DNA from: Burkholderiales bacterium JOSHI_001
GTDB taxonomy: Bacteria > Pseudomonadota > Gammaproteobacteria > Burkholderiales > Burkholderiaceae_C
Length of the DNA stretch: 64,000 nt
Reading direction: 5' to 3'
Assembly: GCA_000244995.1 (NCBI GenBank)
Contig: CM001438.1
Span: 3,000,090 to 3,064,089, forward strand
Below, in pieces: positions 8,253-17,214 of this stretch; the first letter of the stretch is position 1; each line of letters starts with the position of its first letter. The notes beneath the pieces are model-generated. The model had not been told where the DNA came from, ran no database searches, and saw nothing but the letters and a program-made list of their open reading frames with translations. A program made the translations under genes and the position numbers.

Positions 8253-10379
8253 CTATTGCCGCGGCGGCAGCGGCGGCAGGTCGGTGAAATGCAGGTCGAG
8301 GTCGGAATCCACCACCCGCACCGGCGCCTTGGGGCCCACCTTGGTGGCATCCTGCAGCGGCAGCGGGCCGCTGGCCAGGTTCAGGTCCAGCCCGCCGGGG
8401 GCCGAATCCAGCGTGAAGCCGGCCGGTTCCAGCGGTTCGGGGCCCGCGACACGGGCGCCGCCGGTGGGCGCCGGCAGGTCGAAGGAAAGGTCGCTGACCG
8501 CGCCCGCCGGGCCGTGGGCGCCCTGCGCCGCCGCATCGCCCAGGGGCAGCAGCAGGTCCACGCCGGAGGGACGACCCCCTTCCTTGTCCAGGATGTCGCG
8601 CGCCAACGAGAACAGGAACAGCAGTTCGCGGTAGGCGGGCAGTTCGAACAACTCGCCGCCGTCGCGGCGGAACATCAGCGCTTCCAGTTCCGCCATGGCG
8701 TCCAGCGGGTCCGGCCACACCGCTTCCAGGCGCCGCACCACATCGGGGTACTGCTCCAGTTCACGCCCGGTCTGCAGCGGGGTGTCCCAGTCGGGGGCGA
8801 AGGCGTTGAAGCGGTGGTTGAAGCGGGTGCGGGTGCGCTCGTAGCTCTCGGCGTCGCCCTTCTTGCGGTAGATCTCCAGCAGCTTCAGGTAGGCCATCGG
8901 GCTGGTGCCGCCCGAGCCACGGATGTGGCTGACCAGCAGGTCGATGGCGGCATCTTCCTGGCCCAGGGCGACGAAGAAGTCGGCCTGTTGTTCCAGGTCG
9001 ATCAGTTCATCGATGGCCACTTCGCGCTGCGGCAGGCCCGAGCCGGGGCCGCGTATCACCTCGGTGTCGAACACCGGCGCGTCGTCGTCCACCCGCGCCA
9101 TCGGTCCGGCATCGGGCATGGGCATGGTGGGCGGAGCGCTCAGCGGCATCATGTCGCTCACGCTTTCACCCACCGGCACCTTGTCCACCACCGCCACGGC
9201 CGTGGGTGCGGGCTGGACAGGCGCAGCCGCCAGGTCGCCCGCCTTGGACGGCGTGGCGGCGACAGCACCAGCCTGCGCCCACCAAGCCTGCTGCTCCGAC
9301 CGGGCACGCCGCAGCGACAGGCCCAACCACAGCGCCAGGCCGGACATCACCGCGAGCGCGCCGCCCAGCCAGGGCAGCAGCTTGGCCGACAGCTCGGACT
9401 CGGACACCCGCGAGCGCATGGCCGCCATGGTGTTGCGGTTGGCCTTGGACTCGGCCAGCAACTCGTCCACCTTGCGCTCCAGCGACTGCACGCGGGCGGC
9501 CGCCGACGCGGCGGCTTCACTCTGGAACAGCAATTCGCTCAGGGCCGGCGACAAAGGAGGCGCCGATCCGGCCGCCTCGGCGGGCCGCATGCCGGCAACG
9601 GCCGGGTCAGCCTCCAGCCTAAGGCGGGCGCCGCCCCCACCCACCACCGCGGGCCGGGTGGCATCGGCCACCGACGAACGCGGCAGCTTGCGCGGGCTGG
9701 CTTGTTCCTCCAGCGCATCGGAGATGCGCGGCGACGGCGCCTTCACCGGGCGTGGCGCGGCGGCCAGGGCCTGGCGGTCGGCACGCGGCGCGCGGGGCGG
9801 TCGGACCACCTCCGCCACCGGGCGCTCCCGTTGCACGCGTTCACGGCGCACCCGGGCCGGGCCGGCCGACGCGGCAGGGCTCGGCGCGCGCGGTTCGCGC
9901 GCCATGGGCTCGCGCGGCAATTCGGTGCCACCGATGGCGGCCGAGGGCGCCACCGGCTGCGATTCGGCCACCACCGGCGGCGCCACCACCGGGGGCACGT
10001 TGTGCATCGGCGGGTCCACCATCAAGGTGAACCGGCGCGACATGCGGTTGCTGCAACCCACATGCACCGTGACCGCCAGCACCGGTTCGTCCACCGCCAC
10101 CGGGGAGGTGACCCGCACCACGCGGTCGATGGCGTCACCGGCAGGCTCCAGGCGCACGCGCACGTCGCCCGGCAGCAGTTTGCGTTCGCCGATCTGCACC
10201 TCGGCGCCCACGCATTCAGGCGCCAGCGCGTCGCCCATGTCCAATCGGACCGGGACGGCGAAATTGAGCGGGCTGCCCAGCAAGGCCGACGCGGGTGGGC
10301 GGCCGAAGCTCATGGCATGCGCTCCTGGCCCGGCAAAAAGCGCGGCCACGGCCAGGAACATCGAGGTGCGAAAAGGCAT
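8253..10379 (-). CDS. FimV-like inner-membrane protein
   Basis: A 708-residue protein with a signal peptide (1-22) followed by the FimV-type N-terminal domain (AMSFGRPPASALLGSPLNFA). After it come a long Pro/Ala/Arg-rich linker (about residues 120-270), a coiled-coil stretch (about 285-335, LERKVDELLAESKANRNTMAA), one membrane helix (LGGALAVMSGLALWLGLSL, about 345-365) and a cytoplasmic C-terminal half. This last part has a TPR-like region (ISDELIDLEQQADFFVALGQ type helices near 460-540). Proteins with this plan organise cell poles and type IV pili. No clear LysM peptidoglycan-binding motif is seen, unlike classical FimV. It is convergent with the aminotransferase. Confidence 0.75.
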   Translation of the reverse strand: MPFRTSMFLAVAALFAGPGAHAMSFGRPPASALLGSPLNFAVPVRLDMGDALAPECVGAEVQIGERKLLPGDVRVRLEPAGDAIDRVVRVTSPVAVDEPVLAVTVHVGCSNRMSRRFTLMVDPPMHNVPPVVAPPVVAESQPVAPSAAIGGTELPREPMAREPRAPSPAASAGPARVRRERVQRERPVAEVVRPPRAPRADRQALAAAPRPVKAPSPRISDALEEQASPRKLPRSSVADATRPAVVGGGGARLRLEADPAVAGMRPAEAAGSAPPLSPALSELLFQSEAAASAAARVQSLERKVDELLAESKANRNTMAAMRSRVSESELSAKLLPWLGGALAVMSGLALWLGLSLRRARSEQQAWWAQAGAVAATPSKAGDLAAAPVQPAPTAVAVVDKVPVGESVSDMMPLSAPPTMPMPDAGPMARVDDDAPVFDTEVIRGPGSGLPQREVAIDELIDLEQQADFFVALGQEDAAIDLLVSHIRGSGGTSPMAYLKLLEIYRKKGDAESYERTRTRFNHRFNAFAPDWDTPLQTGRELEQYPDVVRRLEAVWPDPLDAMAELEALMFRRDGGELFELPAYRELLFLFSLARDILDKEGGRPSGVDLLLPLGDAAAQGAHGPAGAVSDLSFDLPAPTGGARVAGPEPLEPAGFTLDSAPGGLDLNLASGPLPLQDATKVGPKAPVRVVDSDLDLHFTDLPPLPPRQ

Positions 10380-10594
10380 GCGTCGGCAGCGGCTTGGGGT
10401 CAGCGCGAATTGGCCGGCACTCTAGCATGAAGCATGCGCGCGACCGCCTCGGCGCCAGCCCGGAAACGGCTGGTTTTGCACGGTGCGCGCCAGGCGCCGG
10501 AACGACGTTGCGGCCCCCGTGACAGAATGCCCATTGGCCTGGCCAGACCCGCGCGAATTCGGCCCCCCGCGCCGCGAAAAGACGCCCCTCCACC

Positions 10595-11380
10595 ATGGCT
10601 TCCACCCTGATTTCCCAACGAGAAGACCGCACCCTGGTGCTGACCATCAGCGACCCGGCGACGCGCAACACCTTGTCGCCCCAGGTGTATGCCGCGGCGC
10701 TGGAAGCGCTGGAAAGCGCCGAAGGCGACCCGGAAGTGCGTTGCGTGGTGCTGCGCGGAGACGGCGATCACTTCTGCGCCGGCGGCGACCTGAACCGCCT
10801 GGCCCGCACGCGCGAGCAAGGCGCCGAGGTGGCGGCAGAGAACGTGGAGCGCTTCCACACGCTGGTGGAAGCACTGCGCAGCCACCCCAAGCCGGTGATT
10901 GCGGCGGTGGAAGGCTTCGCCGCGGGTGGCGGCTGTTCGCTGGCGCTGGCCTGCGACCTGATCGTGGCTTCGGAGTCGGCGCGCTTTGTCATGTCCTACG
11001 GTCGCGCCGGCCTGTCCAGCGACGGTGGCGGGCTGTGGCAGCTGATGCACGCCCTGCCGCGCGCCCAGGCGCTGAAGTTCCTGTGGCTGCCCGAGCCGCA
11101 GTCGGCCCGCGACTGGCTGGCGGCCGGCCTGGTGGCCCAGGTCACCGACACCGGCCACGCCCTGCCCGAAGCCTTGCGGCTGGCCGGCCGCCTGGCGGCC
11201 ATGGCCCCCAATGCGCTGGCCAGCGTGAAGGAACTGGCCAACGACGCGCCATCGCGCTCGCTGCGACAGCACCTGGATGGCGAACGCGAACACTTTGTGC
11301 GCAACCTGCTGCACCCCAACGCCGGCGAAGGCGTGCAGGCCTTTTTCGACAAGCGCGCGCCGCGCTTTGGTGACGTCTGA
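10595..11380 (+). CDS. Enoyl-CoA hydratase/isomerase family protein (oxepin-CoA hydrolase alternative type)
   Basis: A 261-residue crotonase-fold protein. The oxyanion-hole segments HFCAGGDLNRLA (about 62-73) and GFAAGGGCSLALACD (about 107-121) are present. The position of the first catalytic Glu in classical hydratases (GGGCE) is Ser here, and the second region reads GLSSDGGGLWQL. This combination fits the group often named alternative-type oxepin-CoA hydrolase in phenylacetate catabolism, or another non-hydratase crotonase. The downstream genes (Crp/Fnr regulator, phosphotransferase, acyl-CoA dehydrogenase) place it in acyl-CoA metabolism. The substrate is not known from sequence. Confidence 0.75.
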   Translation: MASTLISQREDRTLVLTISDPATRNTLSPQVYAAALEALESAEGDPEVRCVVLRGDGDHFCAGGDLNRLARTREQGAEVAAENVERFHTLVEALRSHPKPVIAAVEGFAAGGGCSLALACDLIVASESARFVMSYGRAGLSSDGGGLWQLMHALPRAQALKFLWLPEPQSARDWLAAGLVAQVTDTGHALPEALRLAGRLAAMAPNALASVKELANDAPSRSLRQHLDGEREHFVRNLLHPNAGEGVQAFFDKRAPRFGDV

Positions 11381-11414
11381 GCAGCGCGCGCGCCTGTCGC
11401 TGCCGGGACAAAGC

Positions 11415-12119
11415 ATGAACGCCCCCGTTCTTACAATCGAAGAGCACCAGAACATCGAGAACGGCGCGTGGTTTTCCAAGCTCTCCCTGCCCCTGCGAAC
11501 GGCCATCCTGGCGGCAGCGCGGGTGCGCCGTCTGGCCGATGGCGCGCCTTTGGTGGCACGCGGTGCAGCCGCCGAAGAATGGGTGGGCGTGGCACGCGGG
11601 GCCGTGAGGGTGTCGTCGGTGTCGCTGGCCGGCAAGCAGGTCTCGCTCACCTATGTGGAGCCGGGCACCTGGTTCGGCGACATCTCGCTGTTCGACGGCC
11701 TGCCGCGCACCCACGACGCCCATGCCCATGGCGAGACCACGCTGCTGGTGGTGCGCCGGCCCGACTTCAAGCAGTTGCTGGCCGAACACATCGAACTGTA
11801 CGACGCGCTGCTGCGCCTGAACTGCCGCCGCCTGCGCCTGATGTTCGACCTGATCGAAGACCTGAACACCCTGCCGCTGGCCGCGCGCCTGGCCAAGCAG
11901 ATCCTGCTGCTGGCCAAGAGCTACGGCGTGCCGCAGGGGCAGGAAATCCGCATCGGCCTGAGCCTGGCGCAGGAAGACCTGGCGCAGTTGCTGGGCGCGT
12001 CGCGCCAGCGCGTGAACCAGGAACTGAAGGCCTTCGAGCGCCAGGGCGCGGTGCGCGTGGAGCCCACCCGGCTGGTGGTGCTGTCGCGCGACAAGCTGCT
12101 GGCGCTGTCCGAACCCTGA
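11415..12119 (+). CDS. Crp/Fnr-family transcriptional regulator
   Basis: A 234-residue regulator with an N-terminal cyclic-nucleotide-binding-type beta barrel (about residues 20-135; EPGTWFGDISLFDGLPRTHD is the phosphate-binding-cassette-like region), a long dimer helix, and a C-terminal winged helix (about 165-225) whose recognition part is LAQLLGASRQRVNQELKAF. There is no N-terminal Cys cluster, so it is not an oxygen-sensing FNR. The effector is unknown. ATG 11415 follows the crotonase stop by 34 bases, so cotranscription is possible. Confidence 0.85.
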   Translation: MNAPVLTIEEHQNIENGAWFSKLSLPLRTAILAAARVRRLADGAPLVARGAAAEEWVGVARGAVRVSSVSLAGKQVSLTYVEPGTWFGDISLFDGLPRTHDAHAHGETTLLVVRRPDFKQLLAEHIELYDALLRLNCRRLRLMFDLIEDLNTLPLAARLAKQILLLAKSYGVPQGQEIRIGLSLAQEDLAQLLGASRQRVNQELKAFERQGAVRVEPTRLVVLSRDKLLALSEP

Positions 12120-12172
12120 CCGTGGCCGGCGCGTGCCGGGCCGGTCGCCACCCCGACTGACGAGCCCGAGCC

Positions 12173-13267
12173 ATGAGCGAAGCCAACGACAAGTTCACCG
12201 GCACCCGCCCGGTGGCCGCCCAGCACCAGTTCGACACCACTGCGCTGGCCGGCTGGCTGCAAACCCATGTGGCCGGCTTCGAAGGCCCGCTGCAGGTGGA
12301 GCAGTTCAAGGGCGGCCAATCCAACCCCACCTACAAGCTGATCACGCCGGCGCGCGCCTACGTCATGCGCGCCAAGCCCGGGCCGGTGGCCAAGCTGCTG
12401 CCATCGGCGCATGCCATCGAGCGTGAATACCGCGTCATGCGCGCCCTGGCCGCCACCGAGGTGCCGGTGGCGCAGATGCACGCGCTGTGCGAGGACGAAG
12501 CGGTCATTGGCCGCGCCTTTTACATCATGCAGTGCGTGGAGGGCCGGGTGATGTGGGACCAGGGCCTGCCCGGCATGCAGCGCGCCGAACGTGGCGCCAT
12601 CTACGACGAGATGAACCGCGTCATGGCCGCGCTGCACCAGGTGGACGTTGCGGCCGTGGGCCTGGCCGACTACGGCAAGCCCGGCAACTATTTCGAGCGC
12701 CAGGTCGGCCGCTGGAGCAAGCAGTACCAGGCGTCGATCACCCAGCCCATCGAGGCCATGGACCGGCTGATCGAATGGCTGCCGGCTCGCATTCCGGCAC
12801 TGGCGCGCGACGACAGCCAGGTGGCCGTCGTGCATGGCGACTACCGGCTGGACAACCTGATCTTCCACCCCACCGAAGCCCGCATCCTGGCGGTGCTGGA
12901 CTGGGAGCTGTCCACCCTGGGCCACCCGCTGGCCGACTTCAGCTACCACTGCATGTCCTGGCACATCCCCAACGGCCTGTTCCGCGGCATCGGCGGGCTG
13001 GACCTGGACGCCCTGGGCATCCCGCCCGAGGGCGCCTACATCGAACGCTATTGCGAACGCACTGGCCGCACGGCGCAGTTGGCCGCGCTGCGCCAGGACT
13101 GGAACTTCTACCTGGCCTACAACCTGTTCCGCATCGCCGCCATCCTGCAAGGCATAGCCAAGCGGGTGGAAGCCGGCACCGCGGCCAGCGCCGAGGCGCG
13201 CGCGTCCGGCGCCGGCGCACGCCCGCTGGCCGAGCTGGGCTGGCGCTTCGCCCAGGCTGCGGGCTGA
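12173..13267 (+). CDS. APH-type phosphotransferase family protein (ACAD10/11 N-domain-like)
   Basis: A 364-residue kinase-like protein of the aminoglycoside phosphotransferase (APH) fold. It has the nucleotide-site segment [11 protein letters not shown] (about 45-55), the catalytic loop [14 protein letters not shown] (about 220-233) with Asp and Asn, and the metal Asp in [20 protein letters not shown]. Proteins of this type are commonly paired with acyl-CoA dehydrogenases, as is the case here (48 bases upstream). In eukaryotes they are fused to them in ACAD10/11, where the kinase phosphorylates 4-hydroxyacyl-CoA. A role in hydroxyacyl-CoA breakdown is therefore likely but inferred. Confidence 0.85.
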   Translation: MSEANDKFTGTRPVAAQHQFDTTALAGWLQTHVAGFEGPLQVEQFKGGQSNPTYKLITPARAYVMRAKPGPVAKLLPSAHAIEREYRVMRALAATEVPVAQMHALCEDEAVIGRAFYIMQCVEGRVMWDQGLPGMQRAERGAIYDEMNRVMAALHQVDVAAVGLADYGKPGNYFERQVGRWSKQYQASITQPIEAMDRLIEWLPARIPALARDDSQVAVVHGDYRLDNLIFHPTEARILAVLDWELSTLGHPLADFSYHCMSWHIPNGLFRGIGGLDLDALGIPPEGAYIERYCERTGRTAQLAALRQDWNFYLAYNLFRIAAILQGIAKRVEAGTAASAEARASGAGARPLAELGWRFAQAAG

Positions 13268-13314
13268 AGCGCCCTTCCACCGCCACACCGAACCCCCACC
13301 GAGGAGACAACCGC

Positions 13315-14535
13315 ATGGACTTTGCCTATTCGCCGCGAACCCAGGAACTGCAGAACCAGCTCAAGGCCTTCATGGCCGAGCACATCTACCCCAGCGAAGC
13401 GCGCTACTGGGAGGAACTGCAGGCCAACACCGCGGCCGGCAAGCGCTGGAGCCCGCTGGAACTGATCGAAGGCCTGAAGCTCAAGGCCCGTGCGGTGGGC
13501 CTGTGGAACCTGTTCCTGCCCGAAAGCAAGTACGGCGCGGGCCTGACCAACCAGGAATACGCGCCGCTGGCGGAAATCATGGGCCGGGTGCCCTGGGCCA
13601 GCGAGGTGTTCAACTGCTCGGCGCCCGACACCGGCAACATGGAAACCCTGGTGCGCTACGGCTCGGCCGAACACCACAAGCAGTGGCTGGAGCCGTTGCT
13701 GGACGGCAAGATCCGCAGCGCCTTCGCCATGACCGAACCGGCGGTGGCGTCGTCGGACGCCACCAACATCGAATCGCGCATCGAACGCCAGGGCGACGAC
13801 TACATCATCAACGGCCGCAAGTGGTGGACCAGCGGCGCCGGCGACCCGCGCTGCGCGGTGATGATCTTCATGGGCAAGACCGACCCCGAGGCGCCGCGGC
13901 ATTCGCAGCAGTCCATGGTGCTGGTGCCCATGGCTGCGCCGGGCGTGAAGGTGCTGCGCGCGCTGAACGTGTTCGGCTACGACGATGCGCCGCACGGCCA
14001 CATGGAGGTGGATTTCAAGGACGTGCGGGTGCCCGCCAGCAACATCCTGCTGGGTGAAGGTCGCGGCTTCGAGATCGCACAGGGCCGCCTGGGGCCGGGC
14101 CGCATCCACCACTGCATGCGCCTGATCGGCCTGGCCGAGCGCTCGCTGGAGCTGATGTGCAAGCGCGCGCTGGCCCGCACCGCCTTCGGCAAGACCGTGG
14201 CCCAGCAGACCGTCACCCAGGAGCGCATTGCCGAGGCGCGCTGCATGATCGAGCAGGCCCGCCTGCTGACGCTGAAGGCCGCCTGGATGATGGACAACGT
14301 GGGCAACAAGGTGGCCAAGGCTGAGATCGCGATGATCAAGGTGGTGGCGCCGAACATGGCCGGCCAGGTGATCGACTGGGCCATCCAGGTGCACGGCGGC
14401 GCTGGCGTGAGCCAGGATTTCCCGCTGGCCAACTACTGGGCCGGTGCACGCACGCTGCGTTTTGCGGACGGCCCGGACGAGGTGCACCGCAACGCCATCG
14501 CCAAGCTGGAACTGGGCAAGTACCCGGCGGCCTGA
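13315..14535 (+). CDS. Acyl-CoA dehydrogenase
   Basis: A 406-residue flavoenzyme of the acyl-CoA dehydrogenase superfamily, subgroup close to ACAD10/11. Segments seen: [20 protein letters not shown] (FAD/substrate loop, about 138-157), the [15 protein letters not shown] beta domain, and the C-terminal helical part ending [20 protein letters not shown] and [26 protein letters not shown] lies ten bases before the ATG at 13315. It is paired with the upstream APH-like kinase; together they probably act on hydroxylated or branched acyl-CoA. It converges on a hypothetical gene across a strong hairpin. Confidence 0.9.
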   Translation: MDFAYSPRTQELQNQLKAFMAEHIYPSEARYWEELQANTAAGKRWSPLELIEGLKLKARAVGLWNLFLPESKYGAGLTNQEYAPLAEIMGRVPWASEVFNCSAPDTGNMETLVRYGSAEHHKQWLEPLLDGKIRSAFAMTEPAVASSDATNIESRIERQGDDYIINGRKWWTSGAGDPRCAVMIFMGKTDPEAPRHSQQSMVLVPMAAPGVKVLRALNVFGYDDAPHGHMEVDFKDVRVPASNILLGEGRGFEIAQGRLGPGRIHHCMRLIGLAERSLELMCKRALARTAFGKTVAQQTVTQERIAEARCMIEQARLLTLKAAWMMDNVGNKVAKAEIAMIKVVAPNMAGQVIDWAIQVHGGAGVSQDFPLANYWAGARTLRFADGPDEVHRNAIAKLELGKYPAA

Positions 14536-14550
14536 TACCCGGGCGTTCTG

Positions 14551-14578
14551 GCCCCGCGGCGCCTCAGCGCTGCGGGGC
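14551..14578. terminator. Convergent-gene hairpin (bidirectional terminator candidate)
   Basis: A 12-bp stem (14551-14562 with 14567-14578, one G-T wobble) closes a CTCA loop. It overlaps the stop codon of the minus-strand gene at 14564 and follows the acyl-CoA dehydrogenase stop. There is no T-run, so termination is inferred from strength and position. Confidence 0.5.
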
Positions 14579-15313
14579 GTCGTCTTCCAGGTCCAGCGTG
14601 GAACGCGGCCAGGCCGCCGGCATGGTGCTCTGGCCGCTGCCACCGCGGCTGTCGCGCAATTCGGCGCTGGCGCGCAGGGCTTCGCGCATCGCGGTTTCAA
14701 AGGCCGCGTGCCACTGGTCCAGCGCCGCGGCGTCCAGGTGGTCGGCCGTGGTGCGCAGTGTCAGCCGGCCCTTGCCCAGCGTCCACACCACCGGGCGCTG
14801 CGGGCTGCACAGCGTGGCCAGGTTGATCAGCGCCGCGCCCAGCGGGCCGGCCAGCCAGGTCTGCAGCCAGGGCTTGGCGCTGCCCAGGGCCATGTAGCGT
14901 TCCCGCAGTTCACGCAGTTCGGCGCCGGACAGCCGTGGCAGCATCACCAGCCAGCGCACTTCCTGCGGGGTTTCGGTGTCGATGCGGGTCTGCACGCCCT
15001 GCACGAACTCGTCAAACACCGACTTTTCCAGCACTTCCATCAGGCTGCGGTTGAGCACCAGCGCGAACAGGTCGCGCGGCACGTCCAGTTCGGCCACCAG
15101 TCGCAGTTCATGGCCCGGGATGTAGTCACGTTGCGACGGGCCCCACTCCAGGCGCCAGGCCTGGCGGCCCAGCGCACATTCCACCACCGCGCCGACCGGC
15201 TCGCGCATGCGGCGGTGCGTGAAGTGCCGCGCATGGGCCCAGTTCGCAATGATGCTGCTGGCGTCACCCGAGCCGGGCCCGCGCGAAAGCCAGCGTCGCA
15301 GGGTGATGAGCAT
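14564..15313 (-). CDS. Conserved hypothetical protein
   Basis: A 249-residue soluble-looking protein without signal peptide or strong membrane helix. It starts MLITLRRWLSRGPGSGD and contains FTHRRMREPVGAVVECALGR and VLNRSLMEVLEKSVFDEFVQ. I do not recognise a catalytic motif. It is divergent from a GST-like gene 54 bases away and converges on the acyl-CoA dehydrogenase. The coding pattern matches the neighbours, so it is probably a real core gene of unknown function. Confidence 0.7.
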   Translation of the reverse strand: MLITLRRWLSRGPGSGDASSIIANWAHARHFTHRRMREPVGAVVECALGRQAWRLEWGPSQRDYIPGHELRLVAELDVPRDLFALVLNRSLMEVLEKSVFDEFVQGVQTRIDTETPQEVRWLVMLPRLSGAELRELRERYMALGSAKPWLQTWLAGPLGAALINLATLCSPQRPVVWTLGKGRLTLRTTADHLDAAALDQWHAAFETAMREALRASAELRDSRGGSGQSTMPAAWPRSTLDLEDDAPQR

Positions 15314-15367
15314 GGTTTAGAGTCGGTGGCATCCGGCGCCCCGGCGGCGCACTGCCAGGAGCCAAGT

Positions 15368-16060
15368 GTGATTGAAGTGTATTCCTGGGCCACGCCCAAC
15401 GGGCACAAGGTGCACATCATGCTGGAAGAGTGCGGCCTGCCCTACCGCGCACATGCGGTGAACATCGGGGCGGGTGAGCAATTCACGCCCGAGTTCCTGG
15501 CCATCAGCCCGAACAACAAGATCCCGGCCATCACCGACCCCGACGGGCCGGACGGGAAACCGATCTCCCTGTTCGAATCGGGCGCCATCCTGCTGTATCT
15601 GGCCGGCAAGACCGGCAAGTTCCTGCCGGCCGACACCCGTGGCAAGTACGAAGTGCTGCAGTGGCTGATGTTCCAGATGGGTGGCCTGGGCCCGATGCTG
15701 GGCCAGGCCCATCATTTCCGCATTTACGCGCCCGAGAAGATTCCCTACGCGGTGGAGCGCTACACCAACGAGGCCAAGCGCCTGTACGGCGTGCTGGACA
15801 AGCGCCTGGCCAGGAGCAAGTACGTGGGCGGGCCGGAATACTCCATCGCCGACATCGCCATCTTTCCCTGGCTGCGCAGCTGGAAGAACCAGGGCATTGA
15901 CTGGAACGACCACCCGCACCTGAAAGGCTGGTTCGACGAAATCGCCGCGCGGCCCGCGGTGCTGCGCGGCGTGGAGGTGCTGGCCGACCTGCGCAAACCG
16001 CTCACCGGCGACAAGGAACGGTCGGTGCTGTTCGGTGCGGACCAGTACAAGCGGCACTGA
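15368..16060 (+). CDS. Glutathione S-transferase family protein (YfcG/Nu-class-like)
   Basis: A 230-residue protein from GTG 15368 with AGGAG upstream. The N-terminal thioredoxin-like domain starts IEVYSWATPNGHKVHIMLEE, with the SPNNKIPAITD cis-Pro segment and FESGAILLYLAGK glutathione-gamma-Glu site. The C-terminal helical domain has YSIADIAIFPWLRSWKNQGI. The block order is that of YfcG/YghU-like enzymes, which reduce disulfides and peroxides with glutathione. It lies just before a tRNA gene. Confidence 0.88.
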   Translation: MIEVYSWATPNGHKVHIMLEECGLPYRAHAVNIGAGEQFTPEFLAISPNNKIPAITDPDGPDGKPISLFESGAILLYLAGKTGKFLPADTRGKYEVLQWLMFQMGGLGPMLGQAHHFRIYAPEKIPYAVERYTNEAKRLYGVLDKRLARSKYVGGPEYSIADIAIFPWLRSWKNQGIDWNDHPHLKGWFDEIAARPAVLRGVEVLADLRKPLTGDKERSVLFGADQYKRH

Positions 16061-16091
16061 CCGCACGCGCCCTGCCTAGAATCAGCCCCCA

Positions 16092-16168
16092 CTGCCCGTA
16101 GCTCAACTGGATAGAGCACCAGCCTTCTAAGCTGGGGGTCGCAGGTTCGAGTCCTGCCGGGCAGGCCA
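16092..16168 (+). tRNA. tRNA-Arg (anticodon UCU), CCA encoded
   Basis: A complete cloverleaf can be drawn. The acceptor stem is CTGCCCG (16092-16098) with CGGGCAG (16158-16164), and the D stem is GCTC/GAGC. The anticodon stem is CCAGC/GCTGG around the loop CTTCTAA (anticodon TCT), and the T arm is GCAGG-TTCGAGT-CCTGC. Discriminator G (16165) is followed by encoded CCA. It reads AGA/AGG arginine codons. No integrase or island boundary adjoins it. Confidence 0.95.
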
Positions 16169-16233
16169 GCATCGCTCGCCTCGACCTTTCAGGCCAGGGC
16201 GCCCAAGGCAGCCAGCGTCAGCGCCGAAGGGCC

Positions 16234-16614
16234 TCAAGGAATCAGCACCAGGATCCAGTTCACCAGCCGGCGCGCATCGTCTTCGCTGACAGCCAGCACG
16301 TTCGGTGGCATGTTGGCCACGCTGACCTTGCCCAGCCAATGGCGCTTGTTGGGGTCGGAGCCGGAGATCACGGTGCGGGTCAGGCGGTCGTGCGCGGCCG
16401 GGTCGTCGCGGTACTTCAGGGCGATGTCGGCCCAGGCCGGGGCGATGGGCGGCAGGCCATCGGCACGCTTGGGCTGCGGGCCGATGCTGTGGCAGGCCAT
16501 GCAGCCGCTGTAGGTGGCCAGCTTGAGCATGGCTTCGTCGTTTTCGGCCGGGTTGGCTTGGACGGTGGTGGCCGCCAGCGCCAACAAGGCGGCAGCACAC
16601 GGCAGGAATCGCAT
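16234..16614 (-). CDS. Class I cytochrome c, monoheme, periplasmic
   Basis: A 126-residue exported protein: signal peptide 1-20 (ALLALAATTVQA), heme motif CMACH near residues 38-42 and a distal Met in VANMPPNVLAVS near residue 100. This is the plan of small class I c-type cytochromes (c551/c552/c8-like), soluble electron carriers in the periplasm. It is a single gene divergent from a thioesterase. The redox partner is unknown. Confidence 0.88.
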   Translation of the reverse strand: MRFLPCAAALLALAATTVQANPAENDEAMLKLATYSGCMACHSIGPQPKRADGLPPIAPAWADIALKYRDDPAAHDRLTRTVISGSDPNKRHWLGKVSVANMPPNVLAVSEDDARRLVNWILVLIP

Positions 16615-16734
16615 GGGAAGGTTCTCCAGGTTGACCTGCCCAGCCTACGCGCCAGCCCGCGCCGCGTCGTGACCGGGGTCAAGTGACCGTGGGGGGGTCC
16701 GGCACAATCGGCTGCATTGAGCCAGGATCTCCCC

Positions 16735-17154
16735 ATGAGCAAGACCTCCACCATGCACGTCGAAGTGCGCTTCGGCGACTGCGACCCCGCGGGCATCGTC
16801 TTCTTTCCGCAGTTCCACCGCTGGATGGACGCCGCGTCGCTGCACTACTTCATGAGCTTCGGCATCCCGCCCTGGCATGTGCTGGAGCACAGCCGCGGCA
16901 TCATCGGCACGCCGCTGCTGGAACACCAGGCGCGCTTCGTCAAGAGCGCCACCTATGGCGAGACCCTGCTCATCACCAGCCAGGTGATCGAATGGCGCGA
17001 GAAGGTGTTCCTGCACAAGCACGTGGTCACGCGCGGCGCGGACCTGATCTGCGAAAGCACCGAAACGCGCATCTTCTGCCAGCGCGACCCCGTCGACCGC
17101 CGCCGCATCTTCGGCATCCCGGTGCCCGAGGACATCCGCCGCGCCTGCGAATAG
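16735..17154 (+). CDS. Acyl-CoA thioesterase, 4-hydroxybenzoyl-CoA thioesterase/YbgC family
   Basis: A 139-residue single hot-dog domain. The N-terminal motif VRFGDCDPAGIVFFPQF (about residues 9-25) carries the catalytic Asp of the 4-hydroxybenzoyl-CoA thioesterase family. It hydrolyses an acyl- or aroyl-CoA to the acid and CoA. ATG 16735 with AGGA upstream is chosen over a TTG at 16717. The natural substrate is not predictable. It lies 60 bases ahead of selO. Confidence 0.85.
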   Translation: MSKTSTMHVEVRFGDCDPAGIVFFPQFHRWMDAASLHYFMSFGIPPWHVLEHSRGIIGTPLLEHQARFVKSATYGETLLITSQVIEWREKVFLHKHVVTRGADLICESTETRIFCQRDPVDRRRIFGIPVPEDIRRACE

Positions 17155-17214
17155 CCCGCGGCGGGAAACCCCAGGCGCACAGGGACAGCGCCGCCGCGCG
17201 ATGATGGGGCACCC

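Noticed and set aside
16092-16168. tRNA-Arg as an island attachment site
   Set aside because: The neighbours on both sides are ordinary core genes, no integrase is near, and no second copy of the tRNA 3' end was noticed.
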